DNA from: Rotaria sp. Silwood1
Taxonomy: Eukaryota > Rotifera > Eurotatoria > Philodinida > Philodinidae
Length of the DNA: 64,000 bases
NCBI GenBank assembly: GCA_905250075.1
Contig: CAJNOP010000059.1
Coordinates: 248,001 to 312,000, forward strand
Direction: 5' to 3'
Each line of letters begins with the position of its first letter. The stretch's first letter is position 1. Positions 24,101 to 37,300 of this stretch are shown here, one piece after another. Below the pieces are notes generated by a model. That model was given only the letters and a program-made list of their open reading frames with translations, was not told the DNA's origin and did not search any database. Made by a program: the position numbers and the translations under genes.

Positions 24101-27100
24101 AAATGAATGTGGTAGAAGTAAAAAAAAGAAGAAAGAGTAAATGTAGTAGTTATCGAAAAATTATATTTGTATTTCTTTGATTCTCTTTGTTTTATAACAT
24201 GAAAATAATAGTTTTACTTAGAAGTTCTATATTATTTGCTTCTGATGATGATATACATCTGCTGTCTACTACTCATCTTAATGATGTATCACATACATCG
24301 ATAAATTGTCTTATTAATCACTCAATGCCATCTTCTTCCAATTTTTATATTGCTGAACAACTAAAGCATTTCTTATTCAAAAGAAGATCAAGGATTTCGT
24401 CTTGATAATAATAATAACTCTATGAAAGCATTAGCGTCTCGGTGATTTTCTTTCGAATATGTAATTTTTACAATTTAAAAAAGAAAGAATTTGAACGAAA
24501 TTAATGAATTTATTAGCTGTTACAAGTGTTATCAAAAAATTTCGTTATCAATCTGCGTTTACTTCTTTTGTCTTTTGGTTAAACTCATATCTTTTGGTAC
24601 TTGTCGAACTGAATTAAAAAACACAATAAGAGAGTATATCGATTCTACAGGTTGCCGTGCCCTGTTCGATTCAGCCCAGAAGGTAGGTCAGAGAAAGGTA
24701 GATTTTTTGTTCTTGCCTTTTTTATCAACAGAAGAAAGGGAGGATAGAGTACAGGCAAGGGCAAGGTGTGAAAATTCACCCTGTGAGCATCTCTGTTACA
24801 CACATCAATTGACAAAATATTACGTCAAAATCCTGTTTTTTTTTGGTTTTTTCACATATGTCTGAAAACAACTCGAAAATTCAATAAAATGACAATCACT
24901 GTGTTCCAAACGTCAAGTATCAGTTCGAACGGTTCCCCTCCCTAAGAAAACAACCACATGCCATGAATAGAGTACTTAGAAAACTCATAAAAAAAGGTCA
25001 ATTTTATATTTTAATGTACACAATATAAGCTTTCGTGTTAATAAGAAATAGTAATAGTTTGAAGGTGATACCTTGAGGATATACATATGCTAGAAATATG
25101 TATTCTTATCAAACCAAAACAAAACAAAAAATGTTTTTCATTAATTTTCTTCATTGAGATGCTTACCGTATCTGTACCAGGAAATAATTCTGGCTGTTTT
25201 CCATAATGGAAATGTTTATTACCAGCATAAACTTCATAAATTCCTATAATAATATTATTTCTTTATTAAACAAAATCATTCATGTTTATATTCAAACCTC
25301 GTCCATTAAATGCAACTATTTTCGGTCTATACATTTTAATTTTTTGCATTAAGACTTCAGCACCAGCCGTTATTTCATCTCTATAAATATATCAAATAAA
25401 TAAAAAGAAAATCTTTTGTTTATTTTATTAATACTTTGTAATATCTGATCCAGCTTTCGTTGGTCTTTGTACAATATTGGTAAAACCAATACCATATTGT
25501 GGCATACGATAGTCATCATTAGCACTAAGTGCAGTCGGTATTAAACCCGACATATGTAATAATTTCCAAAAATGATTTCCTGGTCCACCATAATGATGTC
25601 CTTTATGTACAGCATAAAGACTTGGATTAATTCCTACCTAGAAACAAGAACATTAATTAATATAGACCACTCTCCAAAATAAAAATCTTAGGAATCCTAT
25701 TGTATCAAAACAGTTTCATTCTTTCAAATAAAACTCTACAGATGTTATTAAATGAGCTGTAGCCAGGTTCGATCTGCGTATAAGAAATGTTTCTCCAGGT
25801 GTCATATACTCATAATTAAGAATAATGTCTGGAAACTATTTTCATTTTTCGTCAGCATCTAAGATCATGGTCATCAGATACTTCGTAACTACAATGTCGT
25901 CTGGGAATAGATATTTGAACATTATTACAGGTTAACAAATTTTCCTCATACAATAGGCAACAAACTTGGACGTTTGATGAACAAAATCAAAATAAACTTT
26001 TTCGAGCTTTGAAGAATAATTTACAAACTTAGGTTAACGAGCAGTTTTTTTAATAAAAAAAAAAAAAAACTTTGTCCTAGCGATTAAATTCATGAGAAAA
26101 ATTTAGTCAGAAAAGAGGTCAATTTGCAACATCTTTAGAGAAAGACATTCTTTTGTTAAGATTCGGAAAATAAATCATATATAACCAGAAACTAGAACTT
26201 CTGCTTTATCAATTAATGAGAAAAATTATCGTTCTGAAAAAATAATTATTCATTTTTCGAAAAGATCTTTTCAGTATAGCTGTTTACTACTTTATTTCCA
26301 TTAACCCAATATCGATGATAACTTTCAGAAAATATTCTTCTATATCTTGGACATACACTATGTTATTGCAAAGATGCGCAAATACTTCTGTACGAAAATA
26401 CAGGTTTTCTAAAACTTTTAGTTTATAAAAGCATTTTGTATCTTCTCAAAGATTAAAATTTTTTTCATAGAACTCCAGAGTAAATGTCGTTCTTAGGAAT
26501 TTTCTATCGAAAATGATGTCTTCTTTTTTTTTTCATCAGTTTTATTTTTGTTAGAAAATAAGTCATATTTCATAATATTGTTTGTTGTGTCTCAGCTCTA
26601 AAATTCTTGAATATTTAGATATCTTAAAAGTCCCGAGAACTTCTATTGTAACAAGAAATTTAAGTAAAACAAGAAAAAAATCATAATAACATACAAAAAC
26701 AATATCAAGATTTGGTTGAAGAATATCTGATATAAGACGTTTAGTTAATTCTTCTTCTGTTGTACCATCAAAACGATTTGGATTTGTTGATGGTGTTGAA
26801 GATTTTCTTTTATTACTAATATTAGTATTTTGTGATTGTGGTGATGGTGATGGTGAAGTATTTTTATTAAATATTGATGACATTGGTGGTAATAATGGTG
26901 ATGATGAAGGTGATGAAACAACATTCATTACAGGTGATATCATTGTATTTGAACATGTTGATCCTATTGAAGTTTGTGATGAATGAATTTCTGTATTGAC
27001 ATTAACTCTATTTAAATAACATAAAAGAGAAAAAAAAAACGCAAAATTAATAATTTCCTTTTTTTTTATTTGTAATTGAAAAAGAAATATTTATTATAAT

Positions 27101-30100
27101 ATACTCATGAGATTTTGCTTCATTTTCTGAATCACGTTTGAGTGATTGTCGTAATTTTGCAAGAAATACTTCTGCAACTTCATCTGAACCTAATGTACTT
27201 TTTAAATCACTATAGAAAAAAAACAAACAAAAAAGAGCATATAATACAAAAATTTTATTTCTATATTTTTCTTGAAATAATTCTTATATTACTTAAGATC
27301 ACCGCCTGATTCCAAATTTTTTTTAAATGTTTGCATTAAAACATTTTTTACACTATCTAATGCTTCATCTAATAATTCTTTTGTATGACTAAAAGAAAAT
27401 TAAAATTAATTTTTTAAAAATATACAATAAAACAAAAAAGAAAAAAAAAACGAATTCATTTACGTTTCAACAATTTGATCTGTTGTTGGTTTTGGTTGAG
27501 ATATTTGATTATTATTATCTGTATTAAAATTTGATAACATATTTGTTATATGTGGTGTTGTTGATGATTGTACACTTAATGGTTTATTATATAATGAATC
27601 ATTATGACCATTGGTATGTAATGTTTCAGAATAATTTATTGATGATATATCATTTATTGTTGAACAATTTTGTTGTTCATTTATTAAATATTCTGTTGAC
27701 ATTGATGAATCAATTGAATTTTTACTTGTTATTAATTCACCATTTTCATTTTTTTTAAGTTTAATTAATAATTGTCGATTTGTTTCATTTTCAACTATTG
27801 GCGGAATTCTAAATAAATAAATAAATAAATAAAAAAAAAAAAAAACGATATACAACATGAATACAAGATAGATATGTATATATTGAACTATGTATATGCA
27901 TATGTGTTTTAGCCAATTGTGTTCGTTGACAGGAGGAAAGAAAATAAACGGGAGAGAAGAAGAAGAAGAAAGAAAAGAAGGAAACCGTACATTCCAACTC
28001 AAACAAGCCGGATATGTGTATATTTGCCTAAGTATATAAGCACATAGAAGAGAGAGAAAAAAAAATGTGTAGAAGGTCTATATATTTAAAGGTGAAAATA
28101 TCAAATTACCCATTCAATGAATTTGTAGTTGCCATAGCTAAACTATCTCGACGAATTTTAAGAACTAATGGTGAAGTTAAAGATTGTTCAGTTGTTATAC
28201 AATGTTCTTGTTGTGTACTATTTAAAAACAAAATGAAAAAAACAAAACATCAATAACTTTTTTTTTGTAGAATGACATACTCCATAACTTGTTTCTCTTG
28301 TTGACTAGACATGTAATCATTATTTAAGTCAGTATTTGATCTAAAGCACAGAAAGAAAAATTATATACATATGATTGTATATGGGTTTTTATTCAATGAA
28401 AATTAAAGTATACAACAGAAATATATGAGTCTAATGGGCTTTATTTTTATAGGTGAATGAAAAGAACAAATCATTATATATACAAAAGATATGAAATTAG
28501 GGTCTCTTGTTTTGTTTTGCTCGAATGATTTTATATGATCATAGAATAGAAATAAAATCTATTAGTATTTTATAATCAATGAAATATTATAGAAATATTC
28601 AAGAATGTTTCAATGTCGTTAAGATTAGAGTGAAGCATTTCAATGATTCATGAAATCTATGAGAAGACTTTAGCAAAAAATTAATGCCGGATTTCCACTT
28701 GAAAAAAAAATGGAACTTTTTAAAAATAAGAGATAGTTATTTCCTCCCAATTTGCGACTGGAGATGTGCTCAATGAAGCTTTTTGGCTTCGAATCTGGTA
28801 ATTTTAGTCTTTTTTTTGGGTGTCGACCTAGAGAAAACTATTTCTGAGTTTATTCGTATTGCATCTAACAAATTCTTTAAGACTCGTTTTTTTTGATTAT
28901 TTTAGTGGACGATTAGCATGTTCGTGAATCATCTCTTTTGAATTATATTTTGATTGATGATTTAGAAAATAATTCGTTAGAAATCATAGGAAAGTTGATT
29001 TCGGTACGGACAAAATTTTTCTCATAGTTCTAATGTTTCCGTCAGAGAAAAAAAAAATTTCTCAAAATATTTCCTCAGATTCTAATACGTTTTCAAAAAT
29101 TTCTCCGTACGGCTGTACACGCACACGGGTGGATTCTGCACCTCTGAGTCTCAGTTACAGCAACTTATGTTTTCTATGATCTCTGTTTCGCACATCTCGA
29201 CTCGGGATATCTCTGAAAATAAGATTTAGTTTCTTTTTGTATCAACTATATAAATCAATGGATGGTATTTTTTTCAGCAAATGTGAATAATACATTATTG
29301 AATGGAATTTGTAACTTACAGTTAGATCTTATAGTGCCAGAGAAGACTCACAAATTCGATATAGCAAATGTTAGATTAATGATTCAAAGAAAACGTAATA
29401 AAATATAAAGATCCGTAAGATCGTATTTTGAAAATATTAAAAACTGGACAAAATTCAATGTATTGTAATGTTTTGAGAGAAAAAAAAGTATTGATTTTAG
29501 AATTTTTCTTTTAATAAAGATTCTTAAAAAGTATCCTCATTAGATGAGTATCTGAGCTCGATGAATAATATTGACTTGATATTGTTTACTTACATGTTAT
29601 TACTAACATTATCATTTGACAATGATTTTTTACTACGTTTAGCTGGACGAGTTATATTTTCTGACGAAATTGAACTAAAATAGTAATTAAATTAAATAAA
29701 AGTAGAATAAAATAATTAAATTCTTTTTGTTTTAATTATATACTCTGAATATTCTTCATCATTATGATCAACACCACCATTAAGAAATGGAGTTTTTAAT
29801 TTGACGCGAAGTGTTGAAGGTGACGTTGTTATAAGACCAGTACTTTCATTATTTCGAATGATTGATGATGATGAAATTGGAAGTCCATCATTGATAGTTT
29901 CTGTTGATAAATGACTATTAACAAATAGAGAAAAAAAAAGAGAAATTAAACTAATAATTAATTTATAAAAAAAAATATTATTAGAAATATTTACGATGTA
30001 TGAGGAAGTATGACATCTGGATGATGATCGTCATATTTTTTCAATTTTAAAACTATCGGTGCTGGTGCTGTTTGTGTTCTATGAACAAATATAAAAAATT

Positions 30101-30618
30101 ATAAATATCAATTGTAGAAAAATGGACGAAAAGAGAAATATCTAAGATATAGAAGAAACTCTAATGTTTAGATTTTATTTTAACAAGGATAAGAGGTTTC
30201 AGATAAGTTGAAATCTAATAAGATTTTCATAATTATTATTCATTGTATGTATGTTGAGAACATACAACTGTTTGTTAAAGCTAAATAGTATTATGAGTTT
30301 TACATCGAAAAGCTCATTGGAGTTTTTACAAGGTTTTTTTCTTTCCTTTTCATTAATATCAATCAATTCTGTTCGACAAAATCCTACTTCACATCATAGC
30401 AACTATGACTTAATCATAATCTATTCACTACTTCAAGAATATATTCTGTCTCAATTATTCAAATGCATGAAGTATTCAAAAGATAAAATTTTCATAGTAA
30501 CATAAAACTTCAGTAAAAGAAAAAATTCTATAATGTTTCTAATTTGAAAACTTCTTGATAATGATTTATTGAAAAAGCAAAAATTTTTTAAAATTTCTTA
30601 CGTTAATTGATCATTCAT
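21136..30618 (-). CDS. TDG: thymine-DNA glycosylase with long N- and C-terminal extensions (about 1005 aa)
   Basis: Fifteen exons, all in frame (minus): 30618-30602, 30078-29995, 29914-29744, 29674-29594, 28340-28281, 28217-28110, 27808-27464, 27388-27293, 27209-27105, 27007-26695, 25637-25435, 25380-25298, 25243-25167, 23406-22659, 21662-21136. Residues 1-435 have no domain I know. The glycosylase core begins near 436 (RFDGTTEEELTKRLISDIL) and runs through VGINPSL (461-467) with the catalytic-type Asn464, GHHYGGPGNHFWK, YGIGFTNIVQRPT, VAFNGRGIYEVY and MPSSSAR (586-592) with the insertion-finger Arg592. This matches the TDG/MUG family, which removes T or U from G mispairs and, in vertebrates, oxidised 5-methylcytosine. 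Human TDG is 410 aa. The tail (about 630-1005) is Ser/Gln-rich with poly-Ser. VGINPS replaces the usual INPG. Exons 2-9 are all multiples of three in phase 2. It is divergent from HUWE1. Confidence 0.88.
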
Positions 30619-31345
30619 ATTGACTTTTTGTTGTTACTATCAAACACCAATTTGATTTGTTATACTCATAAGATAAACAGAAAAATCTCGATATAAATTT
30701 AAAAAATTTCTCTCTTTTTTTGACATTAGCAATAATGATGATTGTAAATATATAACATAAATAAACAAAACACCATAGAAAAAAAAAAGAATCAAAATCT
30801 GAATAAAAATGAAATGATTGGTCAATTTAAAGTAGCAAACAAAAAAAAAAACAAAAAATTGATTGATCTTTTTTTCTCGTAAAAGTAAAGAAAACGAAGT
30901 AAATCGTTCTCTTTTCTTTATCCATATTTTAACTAATGTCATATTAACAACCATATCCAATAATTATTGAACTCTATTCATTAATGTATATGTGTGTATG
31001 ATAGATGGTGCTTGAATAATAAGAAAAAGGTGAAGAAAGAAATTTTTAACCAAACATTATTCAGAAAAAAACAAAAAAAAAAGATTGTTTCTTCTTTATT
31101 GTTTACGTAGAACATAGAAGTCTATCGGAAAAATGATCAATGGGTAAATTTTTCTTATAAATACGAAGGTAAAAGCTGAATCTGATTCATAGTCATATCG
31201 TTCTCTTCTTTTCATCGTCGACAGGCACATATATATATATATATATCCACGTGAAATTACGGAGGACATTTTCTTCGGTACTTACTTTATGATTTTTTGT
31301 TTCTTTTTTACAGATGATTTTTGTTATTTATCTTTATTAACAAAT
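30619..31345. promoter_or_regulatory. divergent promoter region between TDG and HUWE1
   Basis: A 727-bp spacer between two divergent start codons. It contains an alternating TA run at about 31230-31246 directly followed by CACGTG (31248-31253), an E-box-type palindrome, and a pyrimidine tract ending in CAG at 31313, 32 bases before the HUWE1 ATG. On the TDG side an AG lies about 20 bases before the ATG. Which element drives which gene cannot be read from sequence. Confidence 0.5.
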
Positions 31346-34300
31346 ATGAAAATTGATCGATCAAAATTAAAAAAATATCTACCGGAACCAGTGAGATATT
31401 TTAATTTTTTTGAATATTTATAAAATCATTGTTTGTTTATTTGTTTGTTTTTTTTTTGATAGCCGGCTGATTGTAAATTATTTATTGATAAATTAAAAAG
31501 TTGTGATCGAAAAGAACTTCATGACCTATTAAAACCAATCACCATTTGGCATATTGGAAAAGTAAGTTGTTGACCAAATTATTTTGAGAAATTTAATTCA
31601 ATAATTTCCTTTTTCTCGACACTCAATTTTTATAGTTTACCAAAGTTAGTTGATCTGTTTCTTGTTATTATGCAATTATTTGTTTTTTTTTTCCTTCCTT
31701 ATGTTAAAAATAGAACATGTATCTATTTTCTTGTTTATTATTTTCTAGTGTGAACTATATCATTGGATTGATGCATTGGATTTATTTGATTCAATTTTAG
31801 AAGAAGCCTGTATTAAAACGGGTACATGGATGCTCAATTGTGACAAACCAGAAAATGGAGAGGTTTGTTGTTTTTTTTTTTGATACATTAGAAATACGCA
31901 ATAGGTCAATAAGCACCTTTCTTTTTATACAACCTAGGCTAATTAATTGCAATCTAGATTTTATTGAAAAAAAAATTTTTTTTTCTAAATAGTTTACGAG
32001 ATGATTCCTTAGCATATTCAATTATAGACAATATAACTACAAAGTATGATAAAGTTAGAGTTTCATTGATTGAAATTGCTTAGAGTTTTCGATTACTAGT
32101 GAATGAATGTTTATTATCTGAAAGTATTTTTAAAAAGTAGGAGTCGATTATTGAGCATCTTTTATAATAGGAGAGGATGACAAAAAAAAAATATCATTTT
32201 GTATTTGTCTGAATAATTAATGAAAAGACTCTGGTCTATCAAAATCTAGGTCATAGTCAATAATTTTGACATTTATCAATAGTTTCGTTAAGATTTGACT
32301 AAAATTGATTAGAATATTTTCTTTATTCTCTCATCCTTTTGTTTGTTAATTGATAAACTTTCCTATGTAGAATATAAATATATATAAAAGAAACAAGTTG
32401 ACTTTCTGAAAAATCTTCTTTAACTGAAAGAATTTAGTTATGACGCGTCAATGAATATAGTTTTCTTCTTCGTGAAATTATTTTTTTTTTCGTATTTAGT
32501 TAAAAATCTTAGTGCTTGATATTCTTCATTTTACGGCGTTATTAATTGAACATTCATATTCTCGTCATTTATATAATTCAATTGAATATTTAATTATGTT
32601 ATTACAATCATCTGATGTACATATTGTACTTGGTGTTCTATCACTTCTATATGTATTCAGTAAACGTTCAAATTTTATTACAAGACTTCAAATTGATAAA
32701 AAACAAGCATTAATTGGTCGACTTATTTTCTTAGCTGAAGTAAGATTTTCTTCTATGAAATTATTTATTATATTTCTTTTTTTTGTTTTTTTTAATTTCA
32801 GACCTGGGGTGGACGAGAGAATGGTTTCGATTTAGCTCGTTGTTGTAGTGTTCGAAATCCATCAGTAAATATCGATAGTTTTCATTTTTTTTTTTATCCT
32901 ATAAAAAAAACCTAATAAAATCCTAAATCATGATTTCAATAGCCCATGGAATTTTCTAATAGTAAAGTCTAATGATAAAGTTAAAACTATTACAAGAATC
33001 GAAAAAAAAGGCATCTGTTAATTGATAACGAGTGAGTCAAAAGTTCTGAGAGATAATATGTGTTTATTCTCTTGAAAATGTTTCCGACGAATCGAAAGCT
33101 ATCGATTAGGACGAGCATATTGAGTACTTTCCAAGTATGATCTTAGAAATTTTATCTTAGTTTTTGTTCGAGACTAGTAATGAAATTTTCGAAAAGGGCA
33201 AAAAAAGATTAGATTGAATAGTGAATCAATAGACTTTTGCTAATCTCTACAAGTTCATTTTTTAAGATGCCAAAAAATATTCAAATCGATTATTTTATTG
33301 AATGGACACTTCTTTACAAAATGTAATATTCAACTAAGCTACAGGCTTATATTTAAGCAAAACTTTAAGCACTTTGTAAAAAGCTCCTTTTGAGTCAAAA
33401 ATGAAAATTTTTGGAGAAATCAAAGCCGTAATAGGCTGCAAAAAAAAACTTCCATAATACAATTTTACAGAGTAGCTTCTGCTATGCAACCGGATATATT
33501 AGTAAGTGTCAATATTTACTGTCGATCTCGAGTAATGAAACTAGAAAAATGTACCGAAGAATTTTCTCTAGGTCCTAAAAAAGATCATCCTATTGATGTC
33601 AAGAATACTTCTAAACCTACGTTCCTAAAGAAAACAAAGTTTTGGTCCTAATCCATAGCTTTTAAGGCCTCGGGAACATTTTCGACTCATTCATTAGGTT
33701 TCTTTTTTTTCCAAACGATAATATTAAAACATAATCTTCTAGAGTCTAGATTGCATCCAGTTGTTTTTTTTTGTTTTACAAAATTTCATCAGCTAATAAA
33801 ATGCTCCATCCGAACTTTAATTAGGCGCTTTACATTATAGCAAAAAATCTTAGAAATACGATGTTGTTGAAGATTTCTCATCAGGTTACATATGCATGGA
33901 TTTTTTTTTGTTATATAGGATTTTCCTGAACATGCAACAAATCTACATTTTGCTTATACAGTGCCATCAGAATCAACATCAAATAGTGGACCAACATTGG
34001 TAAAAAAAAAAAACAACGATTTTTTTTTCTTTCTCTATGATATAGACTAAAATTTTTCTTTTATTAGCAAATTTCAAAACAAATCGATATACCTAATGTT
34101 CATTCAGCTGGAATTAATGCTGCTGCTGTAATGGAAATGGTTCTTGCTGAACATCCATTACCAGAAGATAAACAAATAAAATTATTTACACATCTTCGTT
34201 TAGCTTATGCATTTCCGTCATTTGATCAACGTTTATTATGTATTCAAGCACGACTACAAGCATTATCTATTCTTAGTAAAAATCATTGATTAAAACTTGT

Positions 34301-37300
34301 CTATTTAAAAAAGAATATATTTTTCTTTTTCTTTGTAGTTTATTCTTCAGGAATGCAAGAAGCAAATAATGTTTTATATGATGGTTTAATTGAAGAACTT
34401 GTTGAAGTATTAAATGTTCGTGATCCAACATTAACAGTATGTTTATAAATAAATAAAATATATAAATATATTCTCGTTGTATTTTTTTTTTAAATAAAGG
34501 ATATAAAAGCTTCAGCATTAAAAACTTTAACATCAATAATTCATCTTGAACGAACAACAAAGTAAATTTTATATTTTTTATAATATTATATTTTTATTTA
34601 TTTTTTTTAGACATCCACCACGTTTACAAGAAATAATTGAAACAACACAAGCTAATTCATATCATGGATTTTTACCAGCACTTGTACGACAATGTATTGA
34701 TAAATTAACTGGTAAAATCAATTTTTGATTGAAATATAAAAAGAAACAAAAATACGTAATTCATTTGTATATTTTTTAGATGATAGTAATGAAAGATTTC
34801 CTCAATCATTATCAACAGCATTATTTTCATTTCTTTATCATTTGGCATCTTATGAAACAGGTGGTGATGCATTAGTTAATTGTGGTATAATGCAATCATT
34901 AATTAAAGTTGTTAATTATTATGATGAATCTCAAGACTTTATTATGGTAAAAATAAAAATCAAGAAAAAAAAAATATTTATTTATTTATTTTTTCTATTT
35001 TAGTTTGTTACTCGTGCTGTTCGTGTTATTGATTTAATTACATCATTAGATATAACCTCATTTCAAACAAATAATGGTTTACAAGCATTTATTAATCGTT
35101 TAGAAGTGAGTTTATTTTGATTCATATGTTCTAGTCATAAGAAAACAAAAGGTCTCATGTACAAGCTCCTATCGAAGCATTTCTATGATATTAGTGATTA
35201 GAAGTGTCAATGTGAGAGCAAGAATAAAAATATATCTAATAAGAACGGTCGCAATTTATATATCTATTAAATGTATAAATAGCATTACCAACTTATTGAA
35301 CAAGAATTATTTTTTTCATAGCTATGGGAAATATATGCAAAAAAGTTTTTTTTTTTATCATGGTTGAATAGAGCTTGTCAAGTTACTTATAAAGGACGTA
35401 TTCATACAATGTTTTTGTAGTGACATGTGGGAGAATCGAATTAAGATCTTTGAAAGTGGAATTTTGCCTATAGATTGACGTTATAGCTCTTAAAATTTCA
35501 GCCTAAAGCAATGTTACTTTTGAGATATTAACTTTTCAGAAAATCATCATGTGTTATGTGGAGGGGTTAGAAGGTTGAGTGGTTTCAACATTTAATATCT
35601 CGGGAACAGTGAATTGCTCGAGGCTGAATTTTTTTGATTCAATATTTTTAAATTTTGTCGGAGCATATTTATGATCGAAATATCAGTTCGATCCTTGAAT
35701 TTCATCAGGATATTTTTCATCGTAAGACAAAATTCTGAATCAAATGATATACTTAATACTCAAAACAAAATTTTCCTCAAATTTCAATCTTCACTAGTGA
35801 TAAGTGTGACCAATTGTTTTTGGTTTCGGAAGAAACAGAAGTAGGATTCAAGTCGTTTCGCCCATATCGAGGTCTTACACTCCCTTAGCATTATTTTTGA
35901 ACACTGACACATATGCTTCTCCCTAAGGTCAAAATTTGACGAAAATTAGTTTTGACTATTAAGTACACTATTCAATACCAATTCTTATTCTGCTTCTAAG
36001 TGTTTTATACATTTCATTGAGAAATGAAGATCATCCGTATTTACGGTTTTTTTTCACTATCTTATAATAAAATTTGGATAATTATTGAAACTTGATACTT
36101 TTGACATTCACTACAAAAAAACAACACTTCTATAAATAATAATCTGGCGAGTTCTATCTAACTATGATAAAAAACAAATTTTTTCTCGAAATTGAAAATC
36201 GATAAAAACCTTTATCAAATAAATAAATAAATTTTAGCATGAAATAACACAATGTCGAAAAGAACAACCATTTATAATTCGTATACCAAAACGTACACAA
36301 GGAACACCAACAACAAATCTTGATACACATCCACCATTATCACCAAGTGCACGATCAGATATATCTGGTGAACATCCAACATTAACAGCAACAACACCAA
36401 GTCATGTATCTAGAGATATGGATACAAGTGAACTTTTAGATGAAAATCATGAATTAATGCCAAATAGTCCAGTACCTGGTTTAACATGTTATCATCAACG
36501 TGCTGCATTACTTAAATCTATATTAAATTATTTAAAACGAGCTTTTACTGAACCAACAATGGCCGATACAACACGTCATATAATGGATGGTTCATTACCA
36601 AATTCTTTAAAACATATAATAAGTAATGCTGAATATTATGGACCATCATTATTTCATTTAGCAACTGATGTTGTTACATCATTTATATTTCAAGAACCAT
36701 CACAATTATCATCATTACAAGATAATGGTTTAACTGATGTATTAATGCATGCACTTTTAAAAAAAGATGTACCAGCTGCACGTGATGTTTTAGCATCATT
36801 ACCAAATATATTTAGTGCATTATGTTTAAATACACGTGGTTTAGAAAATTTTATGGAATATAAACCATTTGATAAATTATTTTGTGTTTTATTATCACCT
36901 GAATATTTACCAGCTATGAGACGACGACGTGGTAATGATACACTTTATGGTACAGCATCAAGTCTTGGTAATGCTGTTGATGAATTAATGAGACATCAAG
37001 TTAGTTTACGTACAGAAGCTATGAAATCCATAATAACATTACTTGAACAACTTGTTGAATTAGGAAATAATCCTAAATATTGTTGTCAAAAACCACATTC
37101 ATCATCATCATCAACAACAACAACTAAATTAACAGATACAATACGTACACAACATCGTACTGTACGTACAACAAATGCAACAAATACAAATACAGGTGGA
37201 AATGATAGAAATTCATCTGATGATGAATATGATGATGATGAAGCAACAAATGATGAAGCACCATTAGCTAATCGATCAGTACAATCACAACAACAGCAAC

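Noticed and set aside
23775..24865. Open frames on the plus strand inside the large TDG intron
   Set aside because: No recognisable similarity, no splice structure, and length within chance for AT-rich DNA.
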